Assembly (NCBI GenBank): GCA_040902445.1
Contig: JBBDXJ010000098.1
Location: 1-38,717 of the forward strand
From: Chryseosolibacter sp040902445
GTDB lineage: Bacteria; Bacteroidota; Bacteroidia; Cytophagales; Cyclobacteriaceae
Direction of reading: 5' to 3'
DNA length: 38,717 nt
Shown: piece after piece, positions 8,873 through 16,583 of the stretch
Layout of the letters: the number at the start of each line of letters is the position of its first letter
Numbering within the stretch: the stretch's first letter is position 1
Notes under the pieces: model-generated
What the model was told of the DNA's origin: nothing
Databases searched by the model: none
What the model saw: only the letters and a program-made list of their open reading frames with translations
Program-made: the position numbers and the translations under genes

Positions 8873-9547
8873 TTAGTTGTAATCGGCCATTTCAAGCCAA
8901 AGCTGATCAAAACCTTTGCGGTAGGACTCCACGACACCTGCTTCGCGCGTGAGCAGAATATTTTCATGATTAAACCGCGCGGCACTCAAGGTCCAGTTAT
9001 AACTACCTGTTATCAGGCTCCGGTCATCAGCTACCATAAATTTGTGATGCATATGATTTTTGGAAACATCCATTTTCACCGGAATACCTTCGCTGGCTAA
9101 TTCTTTGATATCCGAACCATGATCGAACAACTTGTCGTTGTCGGTAATGATCTTTACATCAACACCTTTCCGGTGCGCATTAATGATCGCGCGCGCGATC
9201 TGATCATCACTTATTGTAAACACGCAAATTTTCAGTTGCCTTAACGATAGATTCATTTGCTGCACAATCGCATTGCGACAATCATTGCCCGGGCTAAAAA
9301 AAGCGAGCGACTGTTGAACAACACTGCTTTGCAATAAATTATTTACCTCCTTCATCCATTGCATTACCAGCCGGTAATTTTTGTCTGAAACATTTTCGTT
9401 TGCGAGCTCGATAATTTTGGCCCGGAGGAAATTGACGGTTTGATGGTCGAGCACTTCTTTACCTAAAAGGTTTTTCAGGGTGTTTTTCTCGGATTTTGAA
9501 AGGTAATAATCTTCCAGGCTTTGCTGCAGGTGGCTGACGATGTCCAT
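8873..9547 (-). CDS. Phospholipase D-fold protein resembling mitochondrial PLD6/Zucchini
   Basis: A 224-residue protein with one HKD motif (HMHHKFMVADD: H-x-K-x4-D) followed by GSYNWT. The C-terminal half (AFFSPGNDC, ICVFTISDDQIARAI, GVDVKIITDND, GSDIKELASEGIPV) closely follows the single-HKD group that includes eukaryotic mitoPLD/Zucchini and the bacterial nuclease Nuc, which act as dimers with one active site. Either phosphodiesterase on nucleic acid or cardiolipin hydrolysis is possible. There is no signal peptide. The N-terminal 80 residues are helical and not recognised. No CRISPR, restriction or toxin genes are adjacent, so a defence role is not supported by context. Confidence 0.75.
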   Translation of the reverse strand: MDIVSHLQQSLEDYYLSKSEKNTLKNLLGKEVLDHQTVNFLRAKIIELANENVSDKNYRLVMQWMKEVNNLLQSSVVQQSLAFFSPGNDCRNAIVQQMNLSLRQLKICVFTISDDQIARAIINAHRKGVDVKIITDNDKLFDHGSDIKELASEGIPVKMDVSKNHMHHKFMVADDRSLITGSYNWTLSAARFNHENILLTREAGVVESYRKGFDQLWLEMADYN

Positions 9548-9864
9548 AACGAAGTGGGGATTATTTATTGCCGCTTTACGAATATAGAAAGAAGCACCCG
9601 AATTAGATCACTGGTAAGCGGCGTTATTCCCCGGAATGTGGAAAAAGCCTGCAGCCACTTTATTATGGCCGTTTAAAAAAAATTGGCGATTCTTTGCAGA
9701 CAAATCATGATTTTCAAATACTATTGCGGAAGTTTTTGAGGGGTTTAGCCTGGGGAATAATTTCAACACCTGTACGAGTGTCTTTAACGAAAAAACCGGC
9801 GAATCTTTTAAATTTTGGCACAGTAATCCCTGTAAACAACCGATATTATTACCAAAACCGAAAA
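9548..9864. other. Divergent intergenic region between the PLD-like gene and the LRR operon
   Basis: About 317 bases between two divergent starts. An open frame enters the lipoprotein gene from a TTG at 9694, but its residues look random and it would bury the signal peptide, so I treat it as noncoding leader. No clear TAnnTTTG box was found; the closest on the minus strand is TATATTCG just upstream of 9547. Confidence 0.4.
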
Positions 9865-10392
9865 ATGATGAACGTTATCCGAAATTCTTCAAGAGTAGTT
9901 ATGTGGGTATTAGTCCTCATGATCTGCTTTACCGGGTGTAAAAGCAAAAAGAAAGCGGCAGAAGCTGCCCGGGCCGCAGAAGAGAGAGCAAGAATTGAAC
10001 AAGAAGCAACCCTCCGCAAAGAGGAGGAGGAACAAAAAAGAAAAGAAGCTGAGGAAGCAGCGAGCAGAGATGCCGATGCAAGGCAACAGGAAATGGCTAC
10101 CAACGAGCCCAAAGCCAGGCTGAATCAGTATTTTGAGTCCGTTGCAAGATCAGGCAATGTAGCTTCTTCAAACAGCAGCATCAACGAAGCCCTTACCCTC
10201 TTCTCTTCACCGGATACGCCAGTGTTGATCGTGATCAGTGAGGAAGGCGGCCAAAAAGATTATGACAGGCCAACAACCATAAGACAGTATCTCAACTACC
10301 TGAAAGACACGAAAAATAATTCGAACAGCATTTCCAATCTTCAGTTCGATAATTCAGGTAAGATCACCGAAGTAGAATTAAGAAAGAACTAA
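9865..10392 (+). CDS. Lipoprotein with charged helical stalk; first gene of the LRR operon
   Basis: About 175 residues. The ATG at 9865 (or 9868) is chosen because it begins a clean lipoprotein signal peptide (MWVLVLMICFTGC). After the lipid-anchored Cys comes KSKKK and a 50-residue Ala/Glu/Arg/Lys-rich stretch that should form a long helix or coiled coil. The C-terminal globular part (about residues 85-175) contains PVLIVISEE, RPTTIRQYLNYLK and GKITEVELRKN. Its order of elements (helix, strand, YLxxLK helix, strands) resembles the N-terminal domains of downstream genes in this operon, hinting at a shared diverged domain. The next gene starts 25 bases after its stop. No named family is recognised. 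Confidence 0.7.
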   Translation: MMNVIRNSSRVVMWVLVLMICFTGCKSKKKAAEAARAAEERARIEQEATLRKEEEEQKRKEAEEAASRDADARQQEMATNEPKARLNQYFESVARSGNVASSNSSINEALTLFSSPDTPVLIVISEEGGQKDYDRPTTIRQYLNYLKDTKNNSNSISNLQFDNSGKITEVELRKN

Positions 10393-10417
10393 AAACTCAA
10401 TTTCAAATACAATTATC

Positions 10418-10999
10418 ATGGTTAAAGCCAGTTATTTATTCACCCTGCTTTTAAGCCTTTGCATAACAGGCAGTCTTTCGGCGCAGACAGCTGAAATAAG
10501 CCGGGAAAGAAAACAAGCAATTGATTCCCTCGCGCTGGAAAAAGTGAGAGACTTAAGCAAATATATAAGTATCATTGGAAGCAAAAACACTGCGTTCTCG
10601 GAAGCCACCCGTGTTATGGATCGGGCCGAAGAACTTTTTGCATCTGATAGTGAAATGGGAGTTTCTTCCCTGAGCAGTAAAGAGATCAGCTACTATAAAG
10701 TTCGCAAGTATTTTGAACGTCTGATGGCGCTCAACTACGACCGGATCTCCATTACCTGGTATAACATTCATTACATCAGCGATCTTGAGCGCCAGCCGGA
10801 TGGCCGTTATGTTGGTGTGGTCACCGTCTATCAGCGGTTTGAAGGCGAAACAGACGATGGCTTGATGAAGTACAAAGACACAACCAAAAAAGATATCACG
10901 ATTTACGTCGAAAGAAAGAAAACCCAAATCGCGGGAAGAACCGTAGAGTTCTGGGATGTGTTGTTGGGTGATATCCGGGTTACGGAAACAAGTTCATGA
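10418..10999 (+). CDS. Secreted protein of unknown function; second gene of the LRR operon
   Basis: A 193-residue protein with a signal peptide ending at LSAQ (about residue 23). The mature part is one alpha+beta domain: an initial helix (LEKVRDLSKYISIIGS), a helix with DRAEELFASDSE, then KVRKYFERLMALNYDRISITWY and a run of strands (YVGVVTVYQRFEG, KKDITIYVER, EFWDVLLGDIRV). The layout is similar to residues 65-205 of the LRR protein at 11885, where the same helix / K-x-V-x-x-YLKDV / strand order is seen. An NTF2-like cone fold is possible but not demonstrated. The stop overlaps the next start (ATGA), so the two genes are translationally coupled. Confidence 0.7.
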   Translation: MVKASYLFTLLLSLCITGSLSAQTAEISRERKQAIDSLALEKVRDLSKYISIIGSKNTAFSEATRVMDRAEELFASDSEMGVSSLSSKEISYYKVRKYFERLMALNYDRISITWYNIHYISDLERQPDGRYVGVVTVYQRFEGETDDGLMKYKDTTKKDITIYVERKKTQIAGRTVEFWDVLLGDIRVTETSS

Positions 11000-11898
11000 T
11001 TTCAGGCAAGGGGAAAAAGCAAAAAGCAGAAAGCAGAAAGCAGAGAGCAGGGTCAACACTCCCTGGCTTTGTGCTTTTTGCTTTTTGTTTTCTACTAATA
11101 CTGTTGGCGCCAACAGTTCAAGCCCAGATCGTGGGCGAAATGGAGGATGAGAGTAGGCTGTATGCCGAGTCCAAACAGGTGAACCAGTTTTTCAGGAGGT
11201 TTAACGGTGAAGAGGATGAAAAGGGAAATCGCTACTATCCTGGCGACAAACAATATCGAAGCGAGAAACTCAGAAGGCAATACCTCCGGATATTATTTGA
11301 TGAGAGCAACGGGGATATAGGCAATGCGCTTAAAACGGATTTTGTTAAAGCTGTCCTGGATAAAACTGAAACCAGTATACTGAATTTTCACGGCGGCAAC
11401 TGGTTTTCAGAATTGCACACCACATTCACCCTGAATGGAAAAAGCCAGAACGTGATCCTCTTCATGGAATTGGAAAAGCATCGCCTCGGCACGCGGTGGG
11501 TGATCCAGAAAGTGCACGCAGATTTGTTCGAACCATACTTCGCAAATGATACTGTGAAGGTGGGCCGCTTTCTGCATCCGATGAGTCATGAACTGGATTT
11601 TATGAATCTCCGAAAGGCTTTCATCAACAAGGATAGCATCAACCAGTTCATCGTAAAGCGATTTGTGCCGGATCATTTATCTTTATTCCTTTATGAAGTG
11701 AAAAAAGGAAACCTGAAATTTAAATCCGTCGACCATGTTAAATTCCATTTTTTTCAGATCGACGGCTGGTATCTTGGAATCTCTGAATTTAACAGACCTG
11801 GATATAATACGGGCTGGTTGATATCCAACCTTGTGAGGTTAAATAATCCGTCAGAGAAAGATCTTTTAAGAAAGTTCCTGTATTATGAAACACAATAA
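10996..11898 (+). CDS. Secreted protein of unknown function with a repeat-encoded signal peptide; third gene of the LRR operon
   Basis: A 300-residue protein whose ATG overlaps the preceding stop (ATGA). Residues 7-19 (KKQKAESRKQRAG) are the positive n-region and residues 25-38 (FVLFAFCFLLILLA) the hydrophobic core, with cleavage probably after VQA. Both are encoded by an inverted pair of heptamer arrays. The mature domain has FFRRFNG, a Tyr/Arg-rich segment (KQYRSEKLRRQYLRILFDE), strands (HTTFTLNG, NVILFMELE) and a C-terminal half with HELDFMNLRKAF and FHFFQIDGWYLGI. No family is recognised. A GTG at 11071 could start a shorter protein but would lack the charged n-region. It overlaps the next gene by 14 bases. 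Confidence 0.7.
   Translation: MISGKGKKQKAESRKQRAGSTLPGFVLFAFCFLLILLAPTVQAQIVGEMEDESRLYAESKQVNQFFRRFNGEEDEKGNRYYPGDKQYRSEKLRRQYLRILFDESNGDIGNALKTDFVKAVLDKTETSILNFHGGNWFSELHTTFTLNGKSQNVILFMELEKHRLGTRWVIQKVHADLFEPYFANDTVKVGRFLHPMSHELDFMNLRKAFINKDSINQFIVKRFVPDHLSLFLYEVKKGNLKFKSVDHVKFHFFQIDGWYLGISEFNRPGYNTGWLISNLVRLNNPSEKDLLRKFLYYETQ
11014..11093. repeat. Heptamer array 4: inverted AAAAAGC / GCTTTTT arrays inside a coding start
   Basis: Left arm: five units AAAAAGC, AAAAAGC, AGAAAGC, AGAAAGC, AGAGAGC (11014-11048). Right arm: GCTTTGT, GCTTTTT, GCTTTTT, GTTTTCT (11066-11093), the inverted counterpart. The spacer is 17 bases. The whole element lies in frame within the signal-peptide codons of the gene starting at 10996. 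Confidence 0.8.
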
Positions 11899-14404
11899 GC
11901 TGTGGATATTCACAGTTTCTTTGGTTTTTATGATGGCTTTTAGCGCCCTCGCTCAGAAATCAAAGCCTCAGAAATCGACCAAGAAACCTGCCCCTCAGAA
12001 GGTTGAAAAAAAAGCCCCTCAGAAGGTTGAAAAAAAAACCGTGCAGGTTACCCCTGGCGCTTCCCAAAATCAGGAAAAAGTAAAAGACCTCGTCGCTTTC
12101 TTCCAACTCTTGCTGAATACCCTTGGAAGCAATTCCACTTCAACCCGCGACAAGGAAATAGTTATTACAGAAAGTTACGCCAAAGTTTTCAGGGATGGCA
12201 AAGTACAGGTCGAAGATGATCTGGATGAAGAAAGAACTGTCATTACCAACAAAGATGTTGTTGCTTATTTGAAGGATGTCGACTTTTTTTTCAAAGACGC
12301 GAAATTTGAATTAACGATTGGGGATATAAAGGAAGGGGTTAATGCCAATGGCCAGGTATTTTACAAAGTATCCCTGAGCCGAAACCTCAACGCTACAACG
12401 GCCAGCGGAAAGCCGGTCAACAATACCATCCCCCGGTATATTGAAATAAATTATGACCGCGTGGCAGAAGACCTTAAGATCGCCAGCATTTATACAAATG
12501 AATTTGATGAAAAAGAGGCATTGACCACCTGGTGGAATCAATTGTCATTTGAATGGCAGTCTATCTTCAAAAGGAAACTGAATATCACCGATAGTGTCGA
12601 CTTGAACAGTATCAAAGACATGATTGCACTCAATGAATTGGACCTCACTGGAAACAAATTCATTCAGTCTATCGATCCTCTTGCCGAGATGATCAATCTC
12701 AGGCTGCTCAACCTTTCAGAAACCAGAGTAGAGGACCTCACTCCCATCCGAAACCTGACAGAACTTGTTGAATTGAATTTGTCCGGCACCAAGATCTTTG
12801 ACCTTACCCCGCTGCGGTATTCGGGCAAATTGTCAAGACTGAACATCAATGATACCGACATCAGATCAATTGCGGTTCTGGAGAAAATGCCGTTGATGCA
12901 AAACCTTGAAATGCAACACACACACGTGATCGATTTTGGCGCGCTGTCTTATCTTACGGCGTTGCTGAATCTCGACATGGAAGGAACACAGATCCGAAAC
13001 CTCAGGCCCATTGAAGAACTCGGGCAGATCATAGAACTGAATGTGTCAAAAACACCTATACAGGATCTGTCGCCAATAAAAGGATTTACCACCCTTTCGT
13101 CTTTGAACATCGACAGCACACTTACCCGCGATATCCGTGTTTTAAGCGGATTGGAGAACCTGAAAGTGTTACACGCGAATCACACTTTTATTTCTGATCT
13201 CACCGTGTTGCAGAAACTACCGAATCTTGAACGAGTCTATTGTGATCAAACTCCCGTGAACAAGGCAATTGCTGACGCTTTTATGTCAGCTAAACCAGGG
13301 GTGCTCGTAATATATGATTCAAAAGACCTTCAAGCATGGTGGAACACGCTGTCGGCGGATTGGCGGCGTATCCTCAGTACCACAGCAAAGATCCGCGTAA
13401 TGCCGGGAAAAGAGGAATTGGCCAGGGTGACAAACATCGACTCCGTTAACTTTGGCAACAATCGTTCTATCACTACACTTGAACCCTTGCGAAAACTTCT
13501 GAGGTTGCAGGTAATACTCGCCCACAACACAGGCATACGTGATTTGTCGCCCTTGCAGGATCACCGCAGCGTAAGGTATCTTGATATCAGCGACACAGAA
13601 GTGCAGGACATTTCTCCCCTTGGCAAACTCACGGCCTTAAAAGTATTCAGAGCAGACAGAAGCAAACTCGAGAAATTAGATCCGCTCTTTAACTTAAAAC
13701 AGTTGAACGAAGTGTATGTCGACCGCACTACAATTCACGACATTACCGCCCAGGAATTTCTCGAGAAAAATCCCGGATGCCTGATCGTATATAAGACCAT
13801 TCACCTAGACCGTTGGTGGAAAAATATTTCCCAGGGTTGGAAAGAAGTATTCCGTTCGCAGATGGGCAAAGATACCACTTCAACAAGGGAAAATCTTCAC
13901 AAGCTTGTGGAGCAGGAAGTTTTTGATTTTAAAGAAGGTCGCGTGCGCGATCTGGGTGCCCTGAGTGAATTTGTCAGGCTCAAAGAACTACATTTCTCCG
14001 CTACGGGCATTACGGAAATCCCTGACATGGAAACACTGCGATCATTAAAGTCCTTACACGCTACTAATAGTCCGCTACAGCGCATTGGCGCCATTAGCCT
14101 TCTGAGTCAATTGGAGGATCTCGACATTTCCAATACGCCCATTGAGGATCTAAAAGGATTGGAAGGATTGGAAAACCTTAAGACCATAAACTGTTCGGGC
14201 ACACAGATTAAAAAGTTGGACCCCCTCAAAAGTTTGCACCAACTCGAATCAATGGACTGTTCCAATACCAATGTAAGCAAACTTGACCCTGTGATGTACC
14301 TTTCCCTGCGAACACTCAAGTGTTATAACACTAAAATCAATAGTCGGGAAGTTGATCAGTTCAGGGAGAACAATCCTGAATGTCAGATTGTATATTACAG
14401 GTAA
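11885..14404 (+). CDS. Large secreted leucine-rich-repeat protein with three capped LRR modules
   Basis: An 839-residue protein with a signal peptide ending at LAQ (about residue 24). A Lys/Pro/Gln linker (25-60) holds two copies of APQKVEKK. Residues 65-205 are an alpha+beta domain resembling the upstream proteins. Three LRR modules follow, at about 210-479, 480-638 and 639-839. Each starts with a helical cap of the form WWxxLSxxWxxIF (Trp pairs at 216-217, 485-486, 644-645; third copy WWKNISQGWKEVF) and ends with FxxxxPxxxIVY or close variants (FMSAKPGVLVIY, FLEKNPGCLIVY, FRENNPECQIVY). Between the caps are 22-residue repeats of the SDS22/internalin kind (LxxLxxLxLSxTxIxDLTPL). The role is probably protein binding in the envelope. 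It is the last gene of the operon starting at 9865. Confidence 0.85.
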   Translation: MKHNKLWIFTVSLVFMMAFSALAQKSKPQKSTKKPAPQKVEKKAPQKVEKKTVQVTPGASQNQEKVKDLVAFFQLLLNTLGSNSTSTRDKEIVITESYAKVFRDGKVQVEDDLDEERTVITNKDVVAYLKDVDFFFKDAKFELTIGDIKEGVNANGQVFYKVSLSRNLNATTASGKPVNNTIPRYIEINYDRVAEDLKIASIYTNEFDEKEALTTWWNQLSFEWQSIFKRKLNITDSVDLNSIKDMIALNELDLTGNKFIQSIDPLAEMINLRLLNLSETRVEDLTPIRNLTELVELNLSGTKIFDLTPLRYSGKLSRLNINDTDIRSIAVLEKMPLMQNLEMQHTHVIDFGALSYLTALLNLDMEGTQIRNLRPIEELGQIIELNVSKTPIQDLSPIKGFTTLSSLNIDSTLTRDIRVLSGLENLKVLHANHTFISDLTVLQKLPNLERVYCDQTPVNKAIADAFMSAKPGVLVIYDSKDLQAWWNTLSADWRRILSTTAKIRVMPGKEELARVTNIDSVNFGNNRSITTLEPLRKLLRLQVILAHNTGIRDLSPLQDHRSVRYLDISDTEVQDISPLGKLTALKVFRADRSKLEKLDPLFNLKQLNEVYVDRTTIHDITAQEFLEKNPGCLIVYKTIHLDRWWKNISQGWKEVFRSQMGKDTTSTRENLHKLVEQEVFDFKEGRVRDLGALSEFVRLKELHFSATGITEIPDMETLRSLKSLHATNSPLQRIGAISLLSQLEDLDISNTPIEDLKGLEGLENLKTINCSGTQIKKLDPLKSLHQLESMDCSNTNVSKLDPVMYLSLRTLKCYNTKINSREVDQFRENNPECQIVYYR

Positions 14405-14533
14405 TTCAGACGACCGTCACCGTACCCATTCCCGGATCCTGTTTTTTTTATTGACCTTGAACCCGTGTAAAAAGCTTACCCTAAGTACAATATTTTTTTG
14501 TTTCTTCGTTTTAAAGGGTAACCCTACCTGACC

Positions 14534-14734
14534 TTGAAAACATTTCTCCATCCCGTTAAACGGTTGCTGTTTACTTTCGGCCTGGTTTCATTAATCGTTT
14601 ATTGCAGTCATGGACAAAGTATCAGTGGTTACATCCGCGATGAAAACAATAATCCAGTTCCCTTCGCAAATATTTTTTATTGGAAGATCTCTTTTGATAT
14701 TATTGACACCTGGAAAAGGGATTGGAGTTACTGA
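14534..14734 (+). pseudogene. Truncated 5' stub of a TonB-dependent receptor or carboxypeptidase-regulatory-domain gene
   Basis: The 66-codon frame starts at TTG and encodes a signal peptide (LLFTFGLVSLIVYCSHGQ) followed by SISGYIRDENNNPVPFANI, the typical first strands of a carboxypeptidase-D regulatory-like domain that opens many Bacteroidota receptors. It then loses the pattern. In the +1 frame over the last codons, TPGKGIGVTD reads like the expected next strand, so a frameshift is likely before a stop that both frames meet. Nothing recognisable of the hundreds of residues normally following remains downstream. The region to 14967 has AAATGCAGG-type degenerate repeats and no other gene. 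Confidence 0.55.
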
Positions 14735-14736
14735 TT

Positions 14737-14806
14737 GAATGCAGTTAAAATGCAGGTTTAGAGAACAGGGTAAATGCAGGGTTTAAATGCAGGTTGAAAT
14801 AGCAGG
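14737..14806. repeat. Degenerate AAATGCAGG repeats after the receptor stub
   Basis: The word AATGCAG recurs four times (near 14739, 14750, 14773 and 14786), with a diverged AAATAGCAGG at the end. Spacing is irregular (about 11-23 bases), unlike the strict period-7 arrays elsewhere. It lies immediately after the truncated gene. Confidence 0.4.
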
Positions 14807-14821
14807 CTAGTTGGAGGGATT

Positions 14822-14851
14822 TTGAAAAACCACAGATTTCTTGTATCTTAA
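14822..14851 (+). promoter_or_regulatory. Candidate promoter for the five-repeat lipoprotein
   Basis: TTG at 14822-14824, a 19-base spacer and TATCTTAA at 14844-14851 fit the -33/-7 layout of Bacteroidota promoters with two mismatches in the -7 box. A perfect TAATTTTG box at 14963-14970 lies only three bases before the ATG and would give a leaderless transcript. Which one is used is open. Confidence 0.35.
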
Positions 14852-14973
14852 CTTATTAGGGTATTTTCTGCCAATTCATTGAATTTGGTTTCTTTTTCTC
14901 TCCCGTTGGCGACTTAACAATAAAAAAATCAGTGGAATGAAATGAACATTCCATTAGTAATGTAATTTTGGTC

Positions 14974-16053
14974 ATGACTTTCCGAGCCTTTCCTGCAACC
15001 GCTTCCCTGCTGATTTTGGCCGTTTTGTTTTTTTCGTGTGGGGAAAAACAAGCATCGGATCCCTGTTGCAGTTTCACTGACCTTCCCGCGGGCTCGAATG
15101 TAAAAGATGGGCAGGGAGCTGTTCAGGTGCAAGGAAGTACATCTGCGTATTTCTATGTTCTCGATCAAACCGGAAAACAAATTGGATATCAATCCCTGAA
15201 TCAAATCCTGGGCGTGGATCCGGGGCTGTACCAGATCAAGGTAAATAACTCCAATTACCCGGTTGAGGTTAAGGCAGGCGAATTGGCCAAATGTTCTACA
15301 GGTACTTTAATGGTGTCGGGTAATACCACTGATTACTATTATGTTATGGATTCCAGTAGTAACCAACTGGGTTACGAAGTGCTAGGCAAATCCATGTCGT
15401 ATTTTCCCGGTGAATTTAAAGTTAAGGTTAACAATACGGAGGCTCCAGTTATTATTAAGCTGAACGAGTTGACTGAAATTCGCTCAGGCACTCTGCTCGT
15501 TCACGGAAGCACGAACGAATATTACTATGTGCTTGACGACACAAACAAACAACTGAATTACAATTCACTTGAAAAGCCACTGGCTTTTTTGCCAGGAATC
15601 TATCTGTTGAAGGTTAATCATACTTCTATGAAAGCCGATGTCGTCGCCGGCAAAGCCACGGAACTTGGCACCGGAAACATTTTGGTAAAAGGTTTGACAG
15701 AAGAATACTATTATGTGACTGACACACTGGGCAATGCTTTAAACTATCAGACCCTTAATAAATCACTGGCTTTTTTTCCAGGCACTTATCATATTAAGGT
15801 TAACAATACGCTCGTGGAAGGAAATGTTTCTGAAGGCACGACCGCGGAGTTCGTTACCGGAAGCCTGATGCTGACCGGTGGTGGCACCGAGTACTATTAT
15901 GTGCTGGATGAAACCGGAAATCAGCTGAACTATAATTCATTGAATAAGTCCCTTTCTTTTTTTCCTTCCGAGTACATCGTGAAGCTCGGGTCCAGTTCGC
16001 GCAAGGCAACCGTGACCGCTGGCCAACTCACCTCCCTCAATGCTTTTAACTAA
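14974..16053 (+). CDS. Lipoprotein with five tandem 62-residue repeats
   Basis: A 359-residue lipoprotein; the ATG at 14974 is preferred to the TTG at 14968. The lipobox is LFFSC (Cys near residue 22). The rest is five repeats of exactly 62 residues each, encoded at 15109-15294, 15295-15480, 15481-15666, 15667-15852 and 15853-16038, followed by NAFN. Each repeat carries EYYYVLD or a variant, then LNYxxLxKxLxFxPG, then YxxKVNNT and a final AGxxTE strand. The second half of each unit recalls PEGA-like small beta domains. A surface stalk or ligand-binding array is likely, but no function is known to me. No gene nearby suggests a partner. Confidence 0.8.
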   Translation: MTFRAFPATASLLILAVLFFSCGEKQASDPCCSFTDLPAGSNVKDGQGAVQVQGSTSAYFYVLDQTGKQIGYQSLNQILGVDPGLYQIKVNNSNYPVEVKAGELAKCSTGTLMVSGNTTDYYYVMDSSSNQLGYEVLGKSMSYFPGEFKVKVNNTEAPVIIKLNELTEIRSGTLLVHGSTNEYYYVLDDTNKQLNYNSLEKPLAFLPGIYLLKVNHTSMKADVVAGKATELGTGNILVKGLTEEYYYVTDTLGNALNYQTLNKSLAFFPGTYHIKVNNTLVEGNVSEGTTAEFVTGSLMLTGGGTEYYYVLDETGNQLNYNSLNKSLSFFPSEYIVKLGSSSRKATVTAGQLTSLNAFN

Positions 16054-16064
16054 GGTTAGGAAAC

Positions 16065-16125
16065 ATCAATTGCCTTCAGGTGGTGGATTGAGAATGGTTT
16101 TGATGAAAGGGCTTTAGCCCAAACG
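16065..16125 (+). repeat. Dispersed GGGCTTTAGCCC element, copy A
   Basis: GGTGGTGGAT (16079-16088) and GGGCTTTAGCCCAAA (16109-16123) lie in the same order and spacing as in a second copy on the opposite strand at 24892-24937. Over the 46 aligned columns I count 39 identities. GGGCTTTAGCCC can form a short hairpin. Confidence 0.65.
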
Positions 16126-16181
16126 GATTGGTGAGTCAACGTCTTCCCTCCCGCCGTGATAGTTTAATTATCCGGGTCGAC

Positions 16182-16424
16182 TCATGCTTCCTTCAATTTT
16201 AACAAGATCCCCACAGCTTTGTATTTATCCTTGCCGTTCCGCTCAATCTGAAGAAAAATGTCATCATCGGGATTATTTTCTAAAAAGTCACCATCCTGTT
16301 CCGTCCAGGTATAGTTGACGCCGGGAAATCCGTCTACTGAGATTACGTCATTTACGGAAATATCGAGGATCTCCGTTCTGTTGATGGCAAAAAGCAGGTT
16401 ATTGCCGTTTAAATGATAGGTCAT
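16182..16424 (-). CDS. Small acidic hypothetical protein
   Basis: An 80-residue cytoplasmic protein without signal peptide, starting MTYHLNGNNLLFAINRTEILD and rich in Asp/Glu (ENNPDDDIFLQIERN). Predicted mostly beta. The purine-rich AAAGAAGAT precedes the ATG at 16424. No family is recognised. It is divergent from the FAD oxidoreductase gene. Confidence 0.5.
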   Translation of the reverse strand: MTYHLNGNNLLFAINRTEILDISVNDVISVDGFPGVNYTWTEQDGDFLENNPDDDIFLQIERNGKDKYKAVGILLKLKEA

Positions 16425-16583
16425 ATCTTCTTTAGGTTAATGTTCCGTCCGTGAAAATTGTTCAAAAAGCTTACCCAAACAACCGTGCCTGCATGTCATT
16501 TCGGATCAATTTAGCAGCCGGACATACGTTGAAAAACTTTATCTTGTTGACCACCCGTGTTTCAATGTGAACTGATCAATGCT

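Noticed and set aside
9694..9864. N-terminal extension of the lipoprotein from a TTG codon
   Set aside because: It would place 57 residues before a clear lipoprotein signal peptide; the residues look random.
14963..14970. TAATTTTG box next to the ATG of the five-repeat lipoprotein as proof of a leaderless transcript
   Set aside because: Six fixed bases are common by chance in AT-rich DNA, and a better-spaced -33/-7 pair lies at 14822-14851.
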